Shown here in pieces: positions 59,475 to 64,000 of a stretch of DNA of 64,000 bases (the stretch's first letter is position 1; every line of letters begins with the position of its first letter). Origin of the DNA: Sphingomonas_R arantia (GTDB lineage Bacteria > Pseudomonadota > Alphaproteobacteria > Sphingomonadales > Sphingomonadaceae); NCBI RefSeq assembly GCF_042682045.1, contig NZ_JBHUGS010000003.1, positions 1-64,000 of the forward strand, read 5' to 3'. The notes below the pieces were generated by a model. It searched no databases, was not told the DNA's origin, and worked only from the letters and a program-made list of their open reading frames with translations. Made by a program: the position numbers and the translations under genes.

Positions 59475-59787
59475 TCGCCGTCTCCCTCCCCGCGCCCGGC
59501 CGCAACCGTCACAAAATCTTCAAGGACCCGGCTCGGACAGCCAAGAATCGACCACCGGAAAGGTTCCATGCCGCCAAACGCCCCGAATCCGGTTGGCCTG
59601 TCCTTCCCACAACTCGTCGTTGCACCTTTGACGAAAAGGTTCCGAACGGGAATGGGGAAACCAACGGTCGTACCGGACTGCTGCGTGCGCGCGCGGCCGG
59701 TTTCCAACGACAAGACGTGAACGTCAGCCGGACCCCCGTTTTTGTTTCGGGTCCGGGGCAGCGTTTACGCATTTGCCGGAGTGTTGA
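59475..59787. other. Divergent spacer with a 5' leader hairpin
   Basis: 313 bp without a gene, holding the promoters of the AI-2E-family gene and of the cell wall hydrolase. A hairpin with 8-bp arms (CCGGACCC 59728-59735 / GGGTCCGG 59749-59756) and a T-rich loop lies about 30 bp upstream of the hydrolase start. No operator recognised. Confidence 0.5.
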
Positions 59788-60435
59788 GTGGTTTCTGTTC
59801 GTCGATCCCAGGTGCTTGCGGTTTCCAGCCTCGCGCTGTTGTCCGCCGCCGTGTTGATCCCCGCGTCGATGACGTCCGCGGCGGAAACACCGGCCTCCTG
59901 GGCTCAGCCTGCCGTCGCGGTGCTGCTCGCTCCCGCCGCACCCAGCCAAGCGCAGATGAACGTCCTCCGCTTCCGCCAGATCGCCGCCAAGACCTTCGCC
60001 GAACCGATCCGCACCCTGTCCGCCGACGACGACAATGCGGACCAGGACACGCCGGAAGAAACCGCCACCCTCGACGCCGAAACGCTCTGCATGGCCAAGG
60101 TCGTGCATCACGAAGCCGGCAACCAGTCGCGCGAAGGGCAGCTCGCCGTCGCGCAGACCATCCTGAACCGCAAGGACTCCGGTCGCTTCGCCCGCACGGT
60201 CTGCGGCGTGGTGCATCAGCGGAACCAGTATTTCGACACGACCCGCTACCACCCGAACCGCGGCACCGCGCAGTGGGAAGCCGCCGTGTCGGTCGCCTAC
60301 GAAGCGATGTCGGGCAAGGCACAGGACGTCGTCCCCGGCGCGCTCTTCTTCCGCGCCGCCTACGCCGCCCCCACCAACTTCTTCAAGAGCCGCACCCGCG
60401 TCGCCTCGCTCGGTGACCACGTCTTCTACCGGTAA
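59788..60435 (+). CDS. Cell wall hydrolase (SleB / Hydrolase_2 family)
   Basis: 215-residue exported protein with signal sequence (about residues 1-31, VLAVSSLALLSAAVLIPASM) and a SleB-type domain. CMAKVVHHEAGNQSREGQLAVAQTILNR contains the catalytic Glu of this lytic-transglycosylase-like family, followed by CGVVHQR-N-QYF and AYAAPTNFFKSRTRVASLGDHVFYR. The start is a GTG at 59788 with GGAG 6 bp upstream. Confidence 0.88.
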   Translation: MVSVRRSQVLAVSSLALLSAAVLIPASMTSAAETPASWAQPAVAVLLAPAAPSQAQMNVLRFRQIAAKTFAEPIRTLSADDDNADQDTPEETATLDAETLCMAKVVHHEAGNQSREGQLAVAQTILNRKDSGRFARTVCGVVHQRNQYFDTTRYHPNRGTAQWEAAVSVAYEAMSGKAQDVVPGALFFRAAYAAPTNFFKSRTRVASLGDHVFYR

Positions 60436-60446
60436 TTTATTCTAAG

Positions 60447-60468
60447 CCCCTCTCCATTAGGGGAGGGG
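60447..60468. repeat. CCCCTCTCC-family hairpin
   Basis: CCCCTCTCC (60447-60455), ATTA loop, GGGGAGGGG (60460-60468), one mismatch. Lies between the convergent hydrolase and the 112-aa protein gene, in a two-way terminator position. Confidence 0.7.
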
Positions 60469-60529
60469 TTGGGGTGGGGGCGACAGCACCGCCGACGCAA
60501 CAGCGTGGCGAGATCGACTGGCCCCTAAA

Positions 60530-60868
60530 TCAATCCCCCTCAGCTGGCGCCTGCCCAGGAAATCGCACCGCCTGCGCCCGCTTCCACACCCCGTGCAGCC
60601 ACTCCCGCGGCGCCGCCACCTGCATCCGCTCGGTCGCCGCCAGCCAGCCCTCGGTCGCACCCGTCACCCGCACCATCGTCTCGCTCGGCTCCTGCTCCGC
60701 GGCCCAGCCGTTCAGCGCCTGCGCGTTGGTCAGCAGCAGGAACAGGCTCGCCACCAGGATCGATCCCGCCGCCCAACCCAGCGCCGGCCGCGCATCGTCC
60801 TCCGCATCGCTGGCCAGATCGACCGGCGACGGCGCTTCCGCCCGCGTGCTTCCGTTCCGCTCGCTCAC
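60530..60868 (-). CDS. Single-pass membrane protein following the MBOAT gene
   Basis: 112 residues from a GTG at 60868 (VSERNGSTRAEAPSP) with GGGAG about 9 bp upstream; the stretch before it overlaps MBOAT and is not used. One transmembrane helix at about 31-48 (GWAAGSILVASLFLLLTN) with a short cytoplasmic N-terminus and a periplasmic C-terminus rich in Trp/Arg. Not recognised. Position after an MBOAT acyltransferase suggests a part in the same O-acetylation machinery. Confidence 0.7.
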   Translation of the reverse strand: MSERNGSTRAEAPSPVDLASDAEDDARPALGWAAGSILVASLFLLLTNAQALNGWAAEQEPSETMVRVTGATEGWLAATERMQVAAPREWLHGVWKRAQAVRFPGQAPAEGD

Positions 60869-60881
60869 ATCATGGCTCCCG

Positions 60882-62291
60882 TCAGAACTGGTAATAGATG
60901 AAGGGCGCGACCCCTTCGAAACGCATCGCATCGATCAGTAGGATCGCCAGGCCGGTCGCGACCCCCAGCACCGGCGCCGGCCACGTCCGGATGCGCAGCG
61001 CGATCCCCGGCAGCAGCCGCGGCGGCGCGGCATGGATCGCCAGCCCGAACAGGATGAGCGCCAACTGCAACGGCGTCGCGGTGAAACCACCCAGCCCGTT
61101 CGCGCCGATCCCGTGCAGATACGCGATCGCATCGCCGAAACTCGGCGCGCGGAAGAAGATCCAGCCCAGCACGACGATATGGAAGGTGATCAGCACTCCG
61201 ACCCATCGCGGCAGCACCGGCCAGCCCGCCGGGCGAAACTCGCGCCACAACCGCTCGATCGCCAGCACGCCGCCGTGCAACCCGCCCCAGATCAGGAACG
61301 TCCACTTGGCCCCATGCCACAACCCGCCGAGCAGCATCGTGACCATCAGGTTGCGGCAGATGTACCAGACACCGCCGCGATTGCCCCCCAGCGCATCGAT
61401 ATAGAGATAGTCGCGCAGCCAGCTCGACAGGCTGATGTGCCAGCGCCGCCAGAACTCCTGCAACGACGCCGCGCGGTACGGCTGGTCGAAATTGCGCGGG
61501 AACCGGTAACCGAACAGCGCCGCGATCCCGATCGCCATGTCGGAATAGGCCGAGAAGTCGCAGTAGATCTGCACCGCATAACCATAGGCCGCCAGCATCA
61601 GATCGATCCCCGAATGGCCCGCGATATCGGCAAACACCGGGTCGACGAACTGCGTCGCCAGTTCGGACGCGATCACCGCTTTCTTGAACAGCCCCCACAC
61701 GATCAGCAGCAGCGCGGAGGCCACCATCCCGCGGTTCAGCCGCGGCGTCGTCTGCAACTGCGGCACCAGGTCCGCCGCGCGCACGATCGGTCCCGCCACC
61801 AGATGCGGGAAGAACGACATGAGGAACGTGATGTCGAGCAGCGACGCCGCCGGCACGCGCCGCTTGTACACGTCGATCAGGTAACTCATCCCCTGGAACG
61901 TGAAGAACGACACGCCGACCGGCAGGATGATCTGTACCAGCGGCAGGTCGCGCGCGAAGCCGGCCGCGGCCAGCACGTCGCGCACCTGTTCCAGGAAGAA
62001 CCCGTAATATTTGAAGAACCCCAGGATCGCCAGATTGCCGACGACCCCCGCGATCATCACGCGCTTGCGCATCACCGCATCCGCGCTGTCCGATATCAGC
62101 CGCGCCGCCCCCCAGTTCAGCACCGCCGACAGGATCAGCAGCGCCACGAACCGCCAGTCCCACGCGCCGTAGAACACCCAGCTCGCCAGCAGCAGCAGGA
62201 TCTTGCGCCACTCGTTCGACCGCGATGCCCCCCACACCACGCAGAAGGTGACGAGGAAGAACAATCCGAATGTGAGCGTGGGAAACAGCAT
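60882..62291 (-). CDS. MBOAT family O-acyltransferase (AlgI-like)
   Basis: 469-residue polytopic protein of the membrane-bound O-acyltransferase family with about 11 helices. Hallmarks are FPRNFDQPYRAASLQEFWRRWHISLSSWLRDYLYI and the catalytic His in LLGGLWHGAKWTFLIWGGLHG. It passes an acetyl group across the membrane, normally to a partner SGNH protein that acetylates an exported polysaccharide or peptidoglycan. The downstream 112-aa gene and the upstream SGNH genes form the likely system. Confidence 0.92.
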   Translation of the reverse strand: MLFPTLTFGLFFLVTFCVVWGASRSNEWRKILLLLASWVFYGAWDWRFVALLILSAVLNWGAARLISDSADAVMRKRVMIAGVVGNLAILGFFKYYGFFLEQVRDVLAAAGFARDLPLVQIILPVGVSFFTFQGMSYLIDVYKRRVPAASLLDITFLMSFFPHLVAGPIVRAADLVPQLQTTPRLNRGMVASALLLIVWGLFKKAVIASELATQFVDPVFADIAGHSGIDLMLAAYGYAVQIYCDFSAYSDMAIGIAALFGYRFPRNFDQPYRAASLQEFWRRWHISLSSWLRDYLYIDALGGNRGGVWYICRNLMVTMLLGGLWHGAKWTFLIWGGLHGGVLAIERLWREFRPAGWPVLPRWVGVLITFHIVVLGWIFFRAPSFGDAIAYLHGIGANGLGGFTATPLQLALILFGLAIHAAPPRLLPGIALRIRTWPAPVLGVATGLAILLIDAMRFEGVAPFIYYQF

Positions 62292-62299
62292 TATCTGCT

Positions 62300-62323
62300 C
62301 CCCCTCCCTTTCAAGGGAGGGGG
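62300..62323. repeat. CCCCTCCCTT hairpin between the SGNH and MBOAT genes
   Basis: Arms CCCCCTCCCTT (62300-62310) and AAGGGAGGGGG (62313-62323) around a TC loop. Nearly identical to the hairpin at 46915-46936. It sits in the 88-bp gap between genes of one direction. Confidence 0.75.
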
Positions 62324-62379
62324 CTGGGGGGTGGGTGCAACCTCAAGCCAGATCGCAGCATCCGCCGACGTCGCAGAAC

Positions 62380-63777
62380 TCACCGCGGCATCCCCGCCGC
62401 ATCCAGATCCGCCTGCAGCCGCCCGGCAATGTCCCGCCCGCCAAGCGAGTTGAAATGGACATAATCCCCGCGCATCCGCGACGGCGTGCCGCGCACCCAC
62501 TGCGTCGACGAACAGGGCCCGCCCATCCGTGCGCCCCAGTCCCAGAAGGCCAGCCCCAGCTCCCCCGCGATCCGCCGTTGGATATCGCGCACCGCACGCA
62601 TCCCCGGCGGCACGAACAGCCCGGACACCGCCGGCTTCACCGTCGTCGTCGTGGTCGCGGCCACCGGCACCACCACCGGCGCGCTACTGCCCGACTGCGC
62701 GGCCAGCGCCGCGATCGTCGCATCCATGTCCTGCCCCGCCGCCGACGGCGCCACCACCGCCGGCACCACCACCGGCACCGCGGTCGTCACCCGCACCGCC
62801 GGCACACTGCACGACACCGCCCCGCCCGGCGCATTGTTCAACAGCGCCAGCTGGCGGCTGGCGGCGTCGGGCGCACCCAGCATCAGGATCGGCACATTGC
62901 CCGCCAGCCGCCGCAACCGCCCGATCGCGCTGCGCAACGTCGTCTCATATCCGAACGGGCTGACGCTCGGCGAAAACCCCTCGTTCGTGCCATAGGCCAG
63001 CACGATCATGTCCGGCCGGTAACTGCGGAATTCTTCCTTCAGCACCGCATCGTCGGTGCGCGAGAAATGGATCAGCTGCGATCCCACCACGCCGACGTTG
63101 GACAGCACCACGCCGCCATTGTCGCGGAACGTGCCCCACGACGTGATCGTCACCGGCGCGCCGTCCGCGGTCACCGTGACGGACGGGTTCGGCCGATCGA
63201 GCGCGAAGGTCCGGCACTCCGGCCGCTCGGTATTGGAATCGAGATCGAACCGGCTCTCCGCCGCGCCGATCCGCACCATCAGCGCACCCGCCCCCGGCCG
63301 CGCGATCGCGCACAGCACGAACCGGTCGAAACTCTGCGCCCCGTCCGACGTCAGCGACATCGACGCGCCCGGCGTCGTGCTCGTCATGCTGAACCCCGCC
63401 ACGCCGATCGCCGGTCGCGGCTGCGCGGATCCCGCCCCGAACGTTCCGTTCACCCGCCAGCCGGACGACATCGTCGCGGTCACCCCGCGCGTCAGATACC
63501 CGGCATAAGGCCGCCCCGCCGCCAGCACACCGCGTCCGCCGCCGCCGTACCGCGCCTGCAACAGGTCGCGCCACGCACCGGTGATCGCATCGCCCGCCGT
63601 ATGGCTGTCGCCGATCTGCAGGATATGCACCGGCCGCGTGCCACGTGTCTTCGCCGCGAGCTTCGCGAATACCGGGGCCAGCTCGTCCGCATTGCACAGA
63701 TTGCCGTTGCACGGTCCCGCCAGCGCGGGCGCCGAAACGAGCATCCCCGCCACGGCGATCGCGATCCGCATCCTCAT
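62380..63777 (-). CDS. Exported SGNH/GDSL-family hydrolase or acetyltransferase
   Basis: 465-residue protein with a signal peptide (MRMRIAIAVAGMLVSAPALA) and a split SGNH fold. Block I is LQIGDSHTAG (Ser58), block III YGTNEGF near 265, and block V GDYVHFNSLGG with Asp438/His441. An Ala/Val/Thr/Pro-rich, low-complexity insert occupies about residues 322-386 between catalytic parts. A central beta-sandwich-like region (about 100-230) lies between blocks I and III. It precedes MBOAT by 88 bp, and the 63774 gene overlaps its start. It likely acts as the periplasmic acetyl-transfer or esterase partner of MBOAT. Confidence 0.85.
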   Translation of the reverse strand: MRMRIAIAVAGMLVSAPALAGPCNGNLCNADELAPVFAKLAAKTRGTRPVHILQIGDSHTAGDAITGAWRDLLQARYGGGGRGVLAAGRPYAGYLTRGVTATMSSGWRVNGTFGAGSAQPRPAIGVAGFSMTSTTPGASMSLTSDGAQSFDRFVLCAIARPGAGALMVRIGAAESRFDLDSNTERPECRTFALDRPNPSVTVTADGAPVTITSWGTFRDNGGVVLSNVGVVGSQLIHFSRTDDAVLKEEFRSYRPDMIVLAYGTNEGFSPSVSPFGYETTLRSAIGRLRRLAGNVPILMLGAPDAASRQLALLNNAPGGAVSCSVPAVRVTTAVPVVVPAVVAPSAAGQDMDATIAALAAQSGSSAPVVVPVAATTTTTVKPAVSGLFVPPGMRAVRDIQRRIAGELGLAFWDWGARMGGPCSSTQWVRGTPSRMRGDYVHFNSLGGRDIAGRLQADLDAAGMPR

Positions 63778-64000
63778 CGCGGCGCCCCCATGTCGAATCG
63801 CGCCGGTTCCGCGGGACGCGGCGACACCGCGCTCCCCGCCGGGGGCAGCCCCGCCCGCGCCCGCGCCGCCGCGACCAGCGCGTCGATCCGCTGCGCCAGT
63901 CCGCGCGTGATGCGGACATATCCGTTCATCGACATATGCACCCCGTCGTCCGCACGCATCAGCACCGGCTTCCCACTCGAATCCGGCAGATAGGCCGCAA
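63774..64000 (-). CDS. SGNH/GDSL (DUF459-like) protein, C-terminal part only
   Basis: Only the last 75 residues are in the window; the gene runs off the right edge. RADDGVHMSMNGYVRITRGLAQRIDAL contains the Asp-x-x-His of SGNH block V, and the tail is Pro/Ala-rich. It overlaps the start of the next SGNH gene (ATGA), so it is the preceding gene of the same operon. Its full domain make-up cannot be seen here. Confidence 0.7.
   Translation of the reverse strand, partial: AAYLPDSSGKPVLMRADDGVHMSMNGYVRITRGLAQRIDALVAAARARAGLPPAGSAVSPRPAEPARFDMGAPR

Noticed and set aside
62203..63993. Long plus-strand open frame opposite the SGNH gene
   Set aside because: Arg/Pro/His-rich translation without domains, typical of antisense high-GC frames; the minus-strand protein has signal peptide and catalytic motifs.
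1..64000. CRISPR arrays, prophage, integrase or IS transposase
   Set aside because: None seen: no regularly spaced identical repeats and no transposase or integrase motifs in any frame; repeats present are dispersed palindromes.

Overview
The window is typical high-GC chromosomal DNA of an alphaproteobacterium, most likely a Sphingomonas-type member of the Sphingomonadaceae. Four things point there: the gene neighbourhoods (trpGDC-moaC-moeA-lexA-comEC-gltX-gltA, nuoA-N followed by birA, coaX and rnj, and DUF1467, DUF2842 and DUF2336 proteins); a GTTC-N7-GTTC SOS box; the zapA-6S RNA-fau block; and many copies of 'GGTTCGAGCCTGTCGAGAAC', 'CCGAGCGAAGTCGAGG' and 'CCCCTCTCC' intergenic repeats. 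Almost everything is core housekeeping. I see no transposase, phage, integrase or CRISPR array.

Layout. 0.2-5.1 kb (+): adenine deaminase and a purine phosphoribosyltransferase (purine salvage), then bioF-bioD-[repeat]-bioA. 5.4-8.7 kb (-): TonB-dependent siderophore receptor and PepSY membrane protein behind a Fur-like box. 8.8-13.8 kb (+): trpG-trpD-trpC-moaC with start/stop overlaps, then moeA and lexA. 14.3-19.4 kb: comEC (-) divergent from gltX and gltA (+). 19.5-26.2 kb: an unusual operon (-) encoding an Hpt-like protein, a nucleotidyltransferase/CDP-alcohol-transferase-like membrane protein, a DUF2336 protein and a histidine-kinase-like protein, divergent from a 742-aa membrane-anchored coiled-coil protein. 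26.9-46 kb (-): DUF1467, RNase J, CoaX, a 970-bp gene-free stretch, BirA, and the complete 14-gene complex I operon with one extra 61-aa membrane protein between nuoD and nuoE. 46-50 kb: inositol-phosphatase-family enzyme, EF-P, LytM-type peptidase, and an L,D-transpeptidase divergent from a DUF882 peptidase. 50.1-55.7 kb (-): glycolytic operon gap-[MOSC]-pgk-[toxin-antitoxin]-fba-[membrane protein]-thiE. 56.1-57.7 kb (+): zauP-like gene-zapA-6S RNA-fau-DUF2842. 58-64 kb: tRNA-Asp, AI-2E-family membrane protein, SleB-type cell wall hydrolase, and a polymer O-acetylation-type cluster (MBOAT, SGNH protein, second SGNH protein cut by the window edge).

How the genes work together. The biotin genes and BirA make and attach biotin. 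nuo makes complex I. gap, pgk and fba are glycolysis. The trp and moa/moe genes form one tightly packed block. The most novel-looking part is the 19.5-25.9 kb operon. Three of its four minus-strand proteins look like signalling or lipid-head-group enzymes that have lost catalytic residues: Trp for the phospho-His in the Hpt-like protein, Ala for the phospho-His in the kinase, and missing Asp residues in the CDP-alcohol-transferase-like domain. They lie beside a membrane-tethered coiled-coil protein. My working reading is a structural or regulatory module built from pseudo-enzymes. This is inference.
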